Part shown: one piece after another, positions 19,946 to 28,751 of the stretch | Layout of the letters: every line of letters begins with the position of its first letter | How positions within the stretch are numbered: the stretch's first letter is position 1 | Source of the DNA: CAZMXI01 sp964570205 | GTDB taxonomy: Bacteria > Planctomycetota > Phycisphaerae > Tepidisphaerales > Tepidisphaeraceae | Direction: 5' to 3' | Assembly (NCBI GenBank): GCA_964570205.1 | Contig: CAZMXI010000002.1 | Location: 1-64,000 of the forward strand | DNA: 64,000 nt | Position numbers and translations under genes: made by a program | The notes under the pieces: model-generated | The model's input: only the letters and a program-made list of their open reading frames with translations | What the model was told of the DNA's origin: nothing | Database searches by the model: none

Positions 19946-21241
19946 ATGACCAGACCCGGTATTTCACGACGCGGACTCCTGCGAGGCGCCGCTGGCCTGG
20001 CGGCCATCAGCGTCGTTCCGGCCCACGTCCTCGGCGGCGAAGGACGAACGGCCCCCAGCGAAACCATGACCCACGCCATCTTCGGTGTCGGCGGCATGGG
20101 ACAAGGCCACATCGGTTATGTCATGGGAGATCGCCAAGCCAGGCTCCTGGCTGTGTGCGATGTGGACAAGACTCGACTTGACAGCGCCCTGAAGCGCATC
20201 GGTGAGGGGTGCAAGGGCTACGCCGATTTCCGCCATGTGCTCGACCGGGGGGATATCGACGTTGTTCACGTCGTCACACCCCCGCACTGGCATGCCCTCA
20301 TGTCCATTGCCGCCGCCGATGCCGGGTGCGATATCTGGTGCGAAAAACCCATGACGCGCACCATTGGCGAGGGCAAGCACGTAATCGCCGCGGTGCAGCG
20401 CAACGGCCGGATGTTCAGGCTCAACACCTGGTTCCGCCTGTACGATCAATTCTACGGCTTGGGTACGACCGTCAAGCCGCTCAAGCAGGTCATCTCGGCC
20501 GGTCTGCTGGGTTGGCCGCTCACGGTGCGCGTCAGCCGCTTCACCGGGTTCGACTGGAAAGTGAAGATGTGGAGTGGCCGCACCGACCTCAAGCCCGAGC
20601 CCATCCCCGCCCACTTTGACTACGACAAGTGGCTGGGGCCCGCGCCCGTCAAGCCTTATCACCCCCATCGCACGCACGGTAGCTTCCGAGGCTACTGGGA
20701 TTACGACGGCGGCGGCCTGGCTGACATGGGTCAGCATTACCTCGACCCCGTTCAATACATTCTGGCCAAGGATGACACCAGCCCGGTCGAGGTGGTCGCC
20801 CACGCTCCCTGGCCGCAACACCCCGAAGCCGTCGGCCTCTGGGGGCAGGTCGAGATGACCTACGACGATGGCTGCAAGATCATCCTCGAATCCGGCGACT
20901 GGGGCGAGAACATCACCGCCGGCAAACCGTACATCGAAGGCCCCAAGGGCAAGATCTATCAGGGATTCCGAACCGATCCGGTGGACCTGATCGATGCCCT
21001 GCCAGGGCTGCCCGAGCCCGAGCCGATGATTTCCGACTTCAACATCAGCGTGAAGACTCGCAGGAAATTCGGGCTCAACGAAGAGAATGGCAACCGCAGC
21101 AACCTGCTGGTGCACCTGGCCAACGCCGCCATCCGCACCGGCCGAAAGCTCAGGTTCGATCCGAAGACGCACTATTTCATCGGCGATGACGGCGCCAATC
21201 GGCTGGTCGATCAGCCGATGAGGGCGCCGTGGCACCTGTAG
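19946..21241 (+). CDS. Tat-exported Gfo/Idh/MocA-family oxidoreductase
   Basis: An NAD(P)-dependent sugar or inositol dehydrogenase-like protein. The 431-aa product begins with a twin-arginine signal (SRRGLLRG, Arg8-Arg9, then a hydrophobic stretch ending near AHVLGG). The Rossmann domain has GVGGMGQGH at about residues 47-55 and the catalytic-type EKP motif with Lys134, followed by the C-terminal substrate domain. The ATG at 19946 is chosen for its strong Shine-Dalgarno and the signal peptide; the open frame extends further upstream without either. Secreted members of this family are abundant in Planctomycetes, and some act with tightly bound cofactor. The substrate is unknown. Confidence 0.88.
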   Translation: MTRPGISRRGLLRGAAGLAAISVVPAHVLGGEGRTAPSETMTHAIFGVGGMGQGHIGYVMGDRQARLLAVCDVDKTRLDSALKRIGEGCKGYADFRHVLDRGDIDVVHVVTPPHWHALMSIAAADAGCDIWCEKPMTRTIGEGKHVIAAVQRNGRMFRLNTWFRLYDQFYGLGTTVKPLKQVISAGLLGWPLTVRVSRFTGFDWKVKMWSGRTDLKPEPIPAHFDYDKWLGPAPVKPYHPHRTHGSFRGYWDYDGGGLADMGQHYLDPVQYILAKDDTSPVEVVAHAPWPQHPEAVGLWGQVEMTYDDGCKIILESGDWGENITAGKPYIEGPKGKIYQGFRTDPVDLIDALPGLPEPEPMISDFNISVKTRRKFGLNEENGNRSNLLVHLANAAIRTGRKLRFDPKTHYFIGDDGANRLVDQPMRAPWHL

Positions 21242-21285
21242 TCCGGAGATCATCCATAACCGTCAAGCACAGACCGAGGCTCGAC

Positions 21286-23436
21286 ATGAATCGATACGTA
21301 ACCGCAATCGCTGTGATGCTGCTCCGGCTGGCAGCGCCGGTATCCGGGGCGGAAATCCAGCAGAAAATCGCCGATTTGCCCGCACCCACCGTCGATGCCG
21401 GGCAGGCGATCGTGACGGAACTGGTCCAGGCGGGTCCTGATGCGATCCGACAAGTTGTCGGCATGCTCAAGACGCCCGAGCAGGGCGGCGACGAGAAACC
21501 TCGTTACGCACTGAGCGGCATTGCCCTGCACGTCGCCCGGCCAGGGGCCGAGGCGAATCGCGCCATGGTCGCCGGCGTGCTGGCGGAAGCCATCAGCCAT
21601 CAAGACCGGCCGGATTCGATCAAGGCCTTCCTGATTTCGCTATTGCAGGTGTGCGGGAAGGATGAATCTGTGCCCGCGCTGGTGAGCATCCTTGGGAACA
21701 GGGAACTGACTGAGCCCGCCGCGATGGCGCTGAGCAGGATCGGAACGGAGAAGGCGGAGGATGCGTTGATCGGCCGCCTCAAGGGTGAGAGGGCTGTCCC
21801 GCGTGCGCCGTTGATCCGAGCGCTGGGGCAAATGCGCAGCAGGAAGGCGATCGAGACCATCCGGCCGCACCTCGCCGGCAATGATGCAGCGGAAAGACAG
21901 ATGGCCTTGTGGGCGCTGGCCAATATCGGTGATGAACCGCTTGGGACTGAGTTGGAGAAGGATCTTCTGGGCGAGAGCGCGGCGGCGCGGGCCAAGGCGA
22001 CGAGCCTATACCTGCTGCTGGCCCAGCGCCTGCGGGAGAGCGGCAATGAACCGGCCTGTGCCAAAGCGTGCCGCCACGTCATCGCCACACGGAAACTGCC
22101 GGGCGAAGCAAACCAGGTGGCCTATGCTCTGACAATCCTCACCGCCGGCCCGGAAAGCGCCAACGCCCCTGAGCTGATGCGGGCTGTGGCCAGTTCCAGC
22201 AAACAGTTGCGGCACGCCGCGCTGGCGATCACCGCGAAGTTCCCGGGATCGGACGTCGCCGAAGCCCTGGTCGCCGCCATGAAGAACGCTGACGGCGAAC
22301 AACGCGCTGAGTTGGTCGCTGCGATGGCCAACCGACAGGAGCCCGCCGCCCGCCGCGCGGTGGTCGAGGCCCTGAAAGATGCCGACAAGTCGGTTCGCTT
22401 GGCCGCGGTTCAGGGCCTGAGTGGCCAAGGCGATGCCGCTGTCGCTCCTCTCCTGGGCGTCCTGGCTTCCGGCCAGAGCGATGAGGTGAAGGCGGCCCAG
22501 GATGTCCTGGCGCGCCTGCCGGGCGATAAGCACCTGGCGATGCTGTCCGGGGCGCTCGATGGCCTGCGGCCCGAGGGCCAGGTTGCCATTCTCCAGATTC
22601 TGGCAACGCGGCGGGCTGCGAGTCAGGTTGACGCGGTAATGGCACAGGCATCGAGCCATGACGCGTCCGTCAAGGCCGCGGCAATCCGCGCGCTCGGCAC
22701 GATCGGGCACGAGAAGGCCCTGCCAAGGCTTCTGGACCTGGCGAGCTCGGATTCTGCATCCTCTGACGACATTCGTCGGGCCGTCGTGGCCATCTGCAAG
22801 CGCAAGACGGATCTTGGCGCCCGCGCTCGGCCGGTGATCGATGCCCTGGCCAAAGCTCAGGGTACGTATCGGCCGGTATTCATCGGGATTCTCTCGGAAC
22901 TCGGCGGAAGCACGGCCGTGGAGGCGGTTGCGGCCCAGGCCGCAAGCGACGATCCCGCCATCCGCGACGCCGCCATTCGCGGTCTGGCCGATTGGCCCGA
23001 TGCCGTTGCCGCCGATTCGCTGCTCGCCATCGCGCGCAACAACGCCGCTGAGGCCAGGCACCGCATCCTCGCCCTGCGCGGCTACGTCCGAGTCGTATCG
23101 CTGCCCGGCGGCCGCCCGGCTGACCAGACGGTCAAGATGCTCAAGGATGGCATGGATAGCGCCAGCCGCATCGAAGAGAAGCGGCTGGTGTTGTCTGCCG
23201 CCGCCAACATCCGCGACAACGCATCCCTGGCCTTTGTCGAGCCCTATCTTGACGATCCCACGCTGGCTGGCGATGCCGCGCAAGCCGCGGTCAAGATTGT
23301 CTCCCCTCGTAATAACCGGGAGAAACCGCTTGCTGGCGAGAAGGCGCAGCAGGTCCTCGCCAGGGTCATTGCAGTCGCCAGGGATGAGAACCTGAAGAGT
23401 ACCGCCCGGAAGCTGTTGCAGGCGATCGGCGGCTGA
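21286..23436 (+). CDS. Secreted HEAT-repeat protein
   Basis: A 716-aa protein with a signal peptide (MNRYVTAIAVMLLRLAAPVSGA, cut near residue 22). The rest is about 18-20 HEAT/armadillo-like helical repeats of 30-35 residues, rich in Ala, Leu and Asp (for example AVVEALKDADKSVRLAAVQ). Such solenoids are scaffolds for protein interaction. No catalytic domain is visible. The start at 21286 has GAGG at 21276-21279, and the gene follows the oxidoreductase gene by 44 bp, so the two may be co-transcribed. Confidence 0.8.
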   Translation: MNRYVTAIAVMLLRLAAPVSGAEIQQKIADLPAPTVDAGQAIVTELVQAGPDAIRQVVGMLKTPEQGGDEKPRYALSGIALHVARPGAEANRAMVAGVLAEAISHQDRPDSIKAFLISLLQVCGKDESVPALVSILGNRELTEPAAMALSRIGTEKAEDALIGRLKGERAVPRAPLIRALGQMRSRKAIETIRPHLAGNDAAERQMALWALANIGDEPLGTELEKDLLGESAAARAKATSLYLLLAQRLRESGNEPACAKACRHVIATRKLPGEANQVAYALTILTAGPESANAPELMRAVASSSKQLRHAALAITAKFPGSDVAEALVAAMKNADGEQRAELVAAMANRQEPAARRAVVEALKDADKSVRLAAVQGLSGQGDAAVAPLLGVLASGQSDEVKAAQDVLARLPGDKHLAMLSGALDGLRPEGQVAILQILATRRAASQVDAVMAQASSHDASVKAAAIRALGTIGHEKALPRLLDLASSDSASSDDIRRAVVAICKRKTDLGARARPVIDALAKAQGTYRPVFIGILSELGGSTAVEAVAAQAASDDPAIRDAAIRGLADWPDAVAADSLLAIARNNAAEARHRILALRGYVRVVSLPGGRPADQTVKMLKDGMDSASRIEEKRLVLSAAANIRDNASLAFVEPYLDDPTLAGDAAQAAVKIVSPRNNREKPLAGEKAQQVLARVIAVARDENLKSTARKLLQAIGG

Positions 23437-23478
23437 TCGATCAGCCGACCGCCGGGCGTGCCATGACGCGGCCAGTTG

Positions 23479-23507
23479 TTGAAATTTCCGCGGCGGGCTT
23501 GGAGAAT
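23479..23507 (+). promoter_or_regulatory. Promoter for the VOC protein, leaderless layout
   Basis: TTGAAA (23479-23484), 17 bp, GAGAAT (23502-23507), then 7 nt to the ATG. The start codon would coincide with the transcription start. It is one of several genes here with this layout. The -10 lacks the first T of the consensus, and GGAG at 23501-23504 could alternatively be read as a Shine-Dalgarno, so leaderless initiation is inference. Confidence 0.35.
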
Positions 23508-23514
23508 CCCCTCC

Positions 23515-24327
23515 ATGCTTCGGCGGATCGACCGGATTGTCCTCCGTGTGCCGCATCTTCAGGCGGCCGTGCGATACTACTCGCAGGTGGTCGGCCTGAC
23601 GCCCGTCAAGCAGGATCAGCGTGTGGCGTTGCTCCGCTTTCCGGATGACCAGGCCGAGTTGTTCCTGCATGCCGATCCCGACCTGCCCGCCGAAGCGGTC
23701 TACTATCGAGTTGATGATGTACGCCGGCTCTACCGCGAGAGAGAACTGCTCAAGCTGCAATTTGCTCAGGCGCCTGTTGCCACGGCGAGGGGATATCGCG
23801 CTGCGATCCGCGATCCATTCGGCAACGTGCTTCTGATCGTCGATCGCTCCGTCGATCCCGGCGATTCAACCATCGTCGAGGAGGTCAAGCCGCCCGGAGT
23901 GCTGTTTGCAGGAATTGAACCGTCGAAACTCCCGAGCAAGCAGAACTCGCTCATCCGCATCTACGTCCAGATCGGGCGCACCGCCGACGATCTGCCCTAC
24001 ACACCCGATTTCGAGGAGCTCTATGCGACCTACGCCGCGCAGTATCCCGACCAGAAACCCACTCGCGAAGAGGTCTGGCGGCACTTGCTCAACGTCCGAA
24101 AGGGCGGCAAGCTGCCCCGCCTCGGCGAGGCGCGGTCCAGACCGCCCGATTTGACCGATCCCGACCGTTTGAGGCTGCTTGAACTGCTTGGCGATGAGAT
24201 TGGCCGCCGCGACCGCCTGCCGTATACCGCCCGATTTGATCGTCTGGTCGATGAATTCAATCGGACTCAGTCGCGGCCAATCTCTCCCCATTTGGTCTGG
24301 CGGCTTGTCGCGACGCTCGCAAAGTAG
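23515..24327 (+). CDS. VOC (glyoxalase-like) protein with a duplicated C-terminal module
   Basis: A 270-aa protein. Residues 1-115 form a vicinal oxygen chelate fold: IDRIVLRVPHL, the YYSQVVGL helix, LFLHADP, and DPFGNVLLIVD. The rest is not a known domain to me and contains two related segments of about 38 residues. Each begins LPYT-x2-F-x2-L and ends VWR...K, coding about 23992-24110 and 24217-24325. VOC proteins bind a metal for isomerase, lyase or dioxygenase reactions. The substrate is unknown. The ATG at 23515 starts the fold; an upstream TTG extension is unlikely. Confidence 0.7.
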   Translation: MLRRIDRIVLRVPHLQAAVRYYSQVVGLTPVKQDQRVALLRFPDDQAELFLHADPDLPAEAVYYRVDDVRRLYRERELLKLQFAQAPVATARGYRAAIRDPFGNVLLIVDRSVDPGDSTIVEEVKPPGVLFAGIEPSKLPSKQNSLIRIYVQIGRTADDLPYTPDFEELYATYAAQYPDQKPTREEVWRHLLNVRKGGKLPRLGEARSRPPDLTDPDRLRLLELLGDEIGRRDRLPYTARFDRLVDEFNRTQSRPISPHLVWRLVATLAK

Positions 24328-24481
24328 TGCCACATATGGGTTTGCAACGCCGGCGGGCTTGGTGGGGCTGGCTGCGATACCCTGACAAATCAGAGCGGCG
24401 CATTTTCTATCCGGGCATACACCGTGTACATTACCTGATCCGGCATGAAGCCGGGCTGTAGTGCTTATGCGGGGTGCGTGA

Positions 24482-27400
24482 ATGGCGGTTTTGAGAAGAT
24501 TCGTCAGACCGGTGACGCCCGAGCAGGAGGCGTTGGGGAGGCAACTTGTGCGCGATGACGCCGTGCAGGTCATCCAGAGCAGGATTAACCTGCTGACAGC
24601 GCAAGTCCATACCGAATCGGGTACTTATGAAGCAAGCCTCGACTGGTCTGATCCCGGCCTGAGCCCGACCTGTGACTGCCCGGCCTTTCAGCGCACCGGC
24701 CAGTGCGCGCACGTCGTTGCCCTGGCCCTGGTGATCGAACGCAAAGGGCTTTACCCGCGGAGTCACGAACCCGGCGAGACTCGACCACGCGGCCGATCCA
24801 GGAACGGCATGTGGCTCAGCTCCAGCGGCGATCTGGTTCGTCTTGACGCCGACAGGCCACGCCCACCCATTCGCCATGAGCCGTCTCTCCCAAGCTGGCG
24901 CAAGCAGCTTGCCAAGCTTCGAGATGCGGACGACGTGGCATCCCCGGCTCAAACGCTCTGGCCCGAGAGCCGGGAATTGGTGTATGTCGTGGATGTCGCT
25001 CTCAGCGATGAAGAACGCACTTTGGTCATCCGCCTGGCATGCCGTGACCGCAGGAGCACGGGTGAGTGGAGCCGCCCCAAGACCCGTGGCGTTTCCTTCC
25101 CTGCCCCTGGCGAATTGCCCAACGCCGAAGACCGGCATCTCCTTGCCCTCCTGAAAGGCTCCGTCCAGGGCAACGGGTTCCAGCAGAGTTATGAACCGGT
25201 CTATCGCGTGCCATCGCGGATGCGCGTCATGCTCGTGGAACGTATGTGCGCCACCGGCCGCGCCATGCTCAAGCCGGCCGCAGAGCTGGATGACTACTCG
25301 AGCCTGGCATGGGATGCCCAGGCCAAGTGGGAATTCTGGGTGGAAGGCCGCCGCCACGAATCCACCGAGCAATATGTCTTCATGGGCGCTTTGCGGCGAG
25401 GCGAGCAGCGAGTCCCGCTCAGCCGGCCGCTGTTGATGCTGGAGGGTGGTCTGGTCTTCTTCCCGGAGGTCGTGGCCGAGTTGGATGACGGCGGGGCGTT
25501 CTCATGGATCAGCATGTTGCGGCGCCAGCGGTCCATTCAGGCGCCGCTGGCGCAACATGAGGATCTGCTGGCGGAGTTGATGGCCGTCCCCCGTCTGCCG
25601 AGGCTGGACCTGCCTGAGGAGCTTCGGGTGCAGCGCGTCAGCGGCAGACCGCAGCCTCACCTGAAGATCCGGGCGGCGCGCAACGACGAACTCCGGCCGG
25701 ACCGCCTTCGCGCTGTGCTGTCATTTGACTACGACGGGGCGACCGTGTTGCACCGCAACGCCTCGCGCATCGTCTACCAGGCGAAGCAACGACGCATCAT
25801 CGATCGCGACCTGACGTGCGAGCGCACCGCGTATGACCGCCTGCGCAATCTCGGCATGCGCGAGGCGATGTCCTATTCCGCCGAAGGCCCGGAGCTGTGG
25901 TTCAACCAGCGCAACCTGCCTCGCATGGTCCGGATGCTGGTGCTCGATGGCTGGGCGGTCGAAGTGGAGGGCAAGCTGTATCGCCGGGCATCCAACATGC
26001 GCCTGAAGGTGAGCAGCGGCATCGACTGGTTCGAACTGCGCGGCGAGATCGACTTCGGCGATCGGGTAGCCAGGATGCCCGAGCTCATGGCCGCCATCCG
26101 TCGCGGCGATGCGATGGTCCAGCTTGACGACGGCACGTTCGGGCTGCTGCCTGAACAGTGGCTCCAGAAGTACGGCGTGCTGGCGTCGGCCGGTTCCGAT
26201 CAGGGGGAATTCCTCAAGTTCATGAAGAACCAGGTGGGGCTGCTCGATGCCCTGCTGGCGAGCCAGCCGGACGCCACCTGGGATGAGGCATTCGAGCGGG
26301 CACGCGGCGAACTGGCTGGCTTCGAGGGCATTCAGGCCGCCCCTGCGCCCCGCGGCTTCATCGGCCAGCTTCGAGCCTATCAGCAGGAAGGACTTGGCTG
26401 GTTCGAGTTTCTCGAACGATTCGGCTTCGGCGGATGCCTGGCCGACGACATGGGCCTGGGAAAGACCGTGCAGGTGCTGGCGCTGCTGGAACAGCGCAGG
26501 CAGAAGCGGCGGGACCAGCGTGCCGCGGGCCAAAACGGGCAGGCCCTGCCGCCCTCGCTGGCGGTCGTGCCCAAGAGCCTGGTGTTCAACTGGAAGCAGG
26601 AGGCCGAACGATTCGTACCCGACTTGCGACTGCTGGACCACACCGGCATCGACCGCGCGCGCAGCGGCGAGCACCTGCCCGATTGCGACCTGATCATCAC
26701 CACCTATGGCACCCTCCGACGCGACGTCGAATTCCTCAAGGACATCGAGTTCGACTACGTGGTGCTGGATGAGGCGCAGGCGGTGAAAAACGCCTCCAGC
26801 GAATCGGCCAAGGCCGTGCGGCTGCTGCGAGGGCGCAACCGGCTGGTGCTCAGCGGCACGCCGGTGCAGAACCACCTCGGCGACCTGTGGAGCCTGTTTG
26901 AATTCCTGAACCCCGGCATGCTGGGCAGTGCCAGCCTTTTCACCGCCACCGGCGCGGTGGCGCGAAACCCCGATGAGCAGACCCGCGGGCTTCTCTCGCG
27001 GGCGCTGCGGCCGTTCATTCTCCGACGCACCAAGGAGCAGGTGGCCAGCGAACTGCCGCCTAAGCTTGAGCAGACCATCTACTGCGAGCTGGAATCCGAT
27101 CAGCGCCGCCTGTATGACGAGCTGCGCGACCACTATCGGCGGACGCTCCTTGGCCGGATCGACCACGCGGGGATTGGAGCGGTCAAGATCGAGATTCTTG
27201 AAGCCCTGTTGCGCCTCCGCCAGGCGGCGCTCCATCCGGGGCTGCTGGATGGAGCCCGTGCCGATGACGGCAGCGCCAAGCTGGATGTGCTGCTGCCCAT
27301 GGTTGATGAGGTCCTGGACGAGGGACATAAGGCGCTGGTCTTCTCGCAGTTCACCAGCCTTCTGTCGATCGTGCGACGCAAGCTCGATGAGCGGGGCATC

Positions 27401-27778
27401 GTCTACGAGTACCTGGATGGTCAGACGCGCGACCGTGAACAGCGCGTGCGCCGCTTCCAGGAGGACGCCGACTGCAAGCTGTTCCTGATCAGCCTGAAGG
27501 CGGGTGGGCTGGGACTGAACCTGACGGCGGCGGACTACGTGTTTCTGCTGGACCCGTGGTGGAACCCTGCGGTGGAGCAGCAGGCGATCGATCGTGCGCA
27601 CCGGATCGGGCAGACGCGGCACGTGTACGCGTGCCGGCTGATAGCGAAGGACACGGTGGAGGAGAAGGTGCTTGCGTTGCAGCAGAGCAAGCGTGACCTG
27701 GCGGATGCGATCATCACCGCCGACAACTCCCTCCTCAGCACCATAGGTCGCGAGGAACTCGAACTGCTGTTGTCCTGA
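24482..27778 (+). CDS. SWIM zinc-finger SNF2-family helicase/translocase
   Basis: A 1098-aa ATP-driven DNA translocase of the RapA/HepA-like bacterial SNF2 group. The N-terminus carries a SWIM zinc-binding motif CxC-x8-CxH (Cys64, Cys66, Cys75, His77), a likely nucleic acid or protein-binding element. A bacterial SNF2 accessory region follows. The motor starts with GLGKT (Lys661), has the DEAQ box (763-766) and SGTPVQNHL, then the second RecA lobe with QFTSLL, LISLKAGGLGLNL and DPWWNPAVEQQAIDRAHRIGQ. These are all the motifs of an active enzyme. Its role in repair or transcription recycling cannot be fixed from sequence. The neighbours give no clue. Confidence 0.9.
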   Translation: MAVLRRFVRPVTPEQEALGRQLVRDDAVQVIQSRINLLTAQVHTESGTYEASLDWSDPGLSPTCDCPAFQRTGQCAHVVALALVIERKGLYPRSHEPGETRPRGRSRNGMWLSSSGDLVRLDADRPRPPIRHEPSLPSWRKQLAKLRDADDVASPAQTLWPESRELVYVVDVALSDEERTLVIRLACRDRRSTGEWSRPKTRGVSFPAPGELPNAEDRHLLALLKGSVQGNGFQQSYEPVYRVPSRMRVMLVERMCATGRAMLKPAAELDDYSSLAWDAQAKWEFWVEGRRHESTEQYVFMGALRRGEQRVPLSRPLLMLEGGLVFFPEVVAELDDGGAFSWISMLRRQRSIQAPLAQHEDLLAELMAVPRLPRLDLPEELRVQRVSGRPQPHLKIRAARNDELRPDRLRAVLSFDYDGATVLHRNASRIVYQAKQRRIIDRDLTCERTAYDRLRNLGMREAMSYSAEGPELWFNQRNLPRMVRMLVLDGWAVEVEGKLYRRASNMRLKVSSGIDWFELRGEIDFGDRVARMPELMAAIRRGDAMVQLDDGTFGLLPEQWLQKYGVLASAGSDQGEFLKFMKNQVGLLDALLASQPDATWDEAFERARGELAGFEGIQAAPAPRGFIGQLRAYQQEGLGWFEFLERFGFGGCLADDMGLGKTVQVLALLEQRRQKRRDQRAAGQNGQALPPSLAVVPKSLVFNWKQEAERFVPDLRLLDHTGIDRARSGEHLPDCDLIITTYGTLRRDVEFLKDIEFDYVVLDEAQAVKNASSESAKAVRLLRGRNRLVLSGTPVQNHLGDLWSLFEFLNPGMLGSASLFTATGAVARNPDEQTRGLLSRALRPFILRRTKEQVASELPPKLEQTIYCELESDQRRLYDELRDHYRRTLLGRIDHAGIGAVKIEILEALLRLRQAALHPGLLDGARADDGSAKLDVLLPMVDEVLDEGHKALVFSQFTSLLSIVRRKLDERGIVYEYLDGQTRDREQRVRRFQEDADCKLFLISLKAGGLGLNLTAADYVFLLDPWWNPAVEQQAIDRAHRIGQTRHVYACRLIAKDTVEEKVLALQQSKRDLADAIITADNSLLSTIGREELELLLS

Positions 27779-27807
27779 TTGTCTCAGCGGCATCATTCGT
27801 GCCGGGC

Positions 27808-27824
27808 CAGGCGCCACCTGCGGT
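27808..27824. repeat. Short dispersed intergenic repeat, copy A
   Basis: Seventeen bases (core AGGCGCCACCT-n-CGGT) match copy B at 63472-63488 at 16 of 17 positions. Both lie just downstream of a gene stop. Read on the minus strand, both copies encode a tail ending in RRWRL shortly before a stop. In this copy it is the end of a 29-codon frame (27793-27882). It may be a dispersed repeat or the remnant of a short gene. Confidence 0.3.
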
Positions 27825-27933
27825 CGAACCACCAGGGCGCCCCGCTGCCGTGGAAGTGAAGCTCGGCCCACTGGCGTTTCATGGCTGAGGATGTCCCGGT
27901 TCGAGGCATCGGAACGCCAGAAGGGGATAAGCC

Positions 27934-27961
27934 TTGTCAGGACAGGGGCCAGACTTAGAAT
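27934..27961 (+). promoter_or_regulatory. larB promoter, leaderless layout
   Basis: TTGTCA (27934-27939), 16 bp, TAGAAT (27956-27961), then 6 nt to the GTG start of larB. Both hexamers are five of six or better against the sigma70 consensus. The predicted transcription start falls on or next to the start codon, so the mRNA would be leaderless. No Shine-Dalgarno is present. Confidence 0.55.
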
Positions 27962-27967
27962 CAGGCT

Positions 27968-28750
27968 GTGAATACAGATCAACTCAGGCAACTGCTGGGC
28001 GCGATCGCGGGCGGCCAGACGAGTGTGGACGAGGCGATCAACCGGCTGCGCTCGATGCCGTTTGAGCAGCTTCCCTTCGCGACCATTGACCACCACCGCG
28101 CGCTGCGATGCGGGCACCCGGAGGTGATTTTCTGCCCGGGCAAGACGGTGGAGCAGGTGGTGGAAATCGCGCGGCGGCTGAGTGGCCATGGCGGGCGGGT
28201 GCTGGCGACGCGGGCTTCGCAGGAGCAGATGGAGGCGGTGCGGCAGGCGTTTGCCGGGTGCCTGGTGAACGAGGCCGGGCGGGCGATGCTGGTCAATCCT
28301 GGAGAGGAGGCGGCGAGGAAGGAGGGGGGCGCGGTGGTGGCGGTGGTGTCGGCCGGCACCAGCGACATGCCCGTAGCGGAAGAGGCGATGATGACGCTGC
28401 GATCGATGGGGGTGCCGTCGATCCGGATCAGCGACGTTGGGGTTGCCGGGGTGCACCGGCTGCTGAGCCATGTGGGGACGCTGCAGGAATGCTGCGCCAT
28501 CGTCGCGGTGGCGGGGATGGAAGGGGCGCTGGCCAGCGTGGTGGGTGGGCTGGTGCCGTGCCCAGTGTTCGCGGTGCCGACGAGCATCGGATATGGGGCG
28601 AGCATGCATGGGCTGGCCGCGCTGCTGGCGATGCTCAACAGTTGCTCGTCGAATGTGACCGTGGTGAACATCGACAACGGTTTCGGCGCGGCGTTTTCGG
28701 CGGCGCTGGTGTATCAGCAGATCACGCGGTTTTCCGGAAAGGGCTGCTGA
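27968..28750 (+). CDS. larB: Nickel-pincer cofactor biosynthesis protein LarB
   Basis: This pyridinium-3,5-biscarboxylate mononucleotide synthase carboxylates and hydrolyses nicotinate adenine dinucleotide, the first step of the nickel-pincer nucleotide cofactor of LarA-type racemases. The 260-aa protein has the LarB N-terminal helical domain (HHRALRCGHPEVIFCPGKT) and a C-terminal PurE-like domain (SAGTSDMPVAEEA, SDVGVAGVHRL, VAGMEGALASVVGGL, then NIDNGFGAA). GTG start next to the promoter. The partner genes larC and larE and the apoenzyme larA are not in this window. nnrD follows after a 1-nt gap. Confidence 0.88.
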   Translation: MNTDQLRQLLGAIAGGQTSVDEAINRLRSMPFEQLPFATIDHHRALRCGHPEVIFCPGKTVEQVVEIARRLSGHGGRVLATRASQEQMEAVRQAFAGCLVNEAGRAMLVNPGEEAARKEGGAVVAVVSAGTSDMPVAEEAMMTLRSMGVPSIRISDVGVAGVHRLLSHVGTLQECCAIVAVAGMEGALASVVGGLVPCPVFAVPTSIGYGASMHGLAALLAMLNSCSSNVTVVNIDNGFGAAFSAALVYQQITRFSGKGC

Positions 28751-28751
28751 G

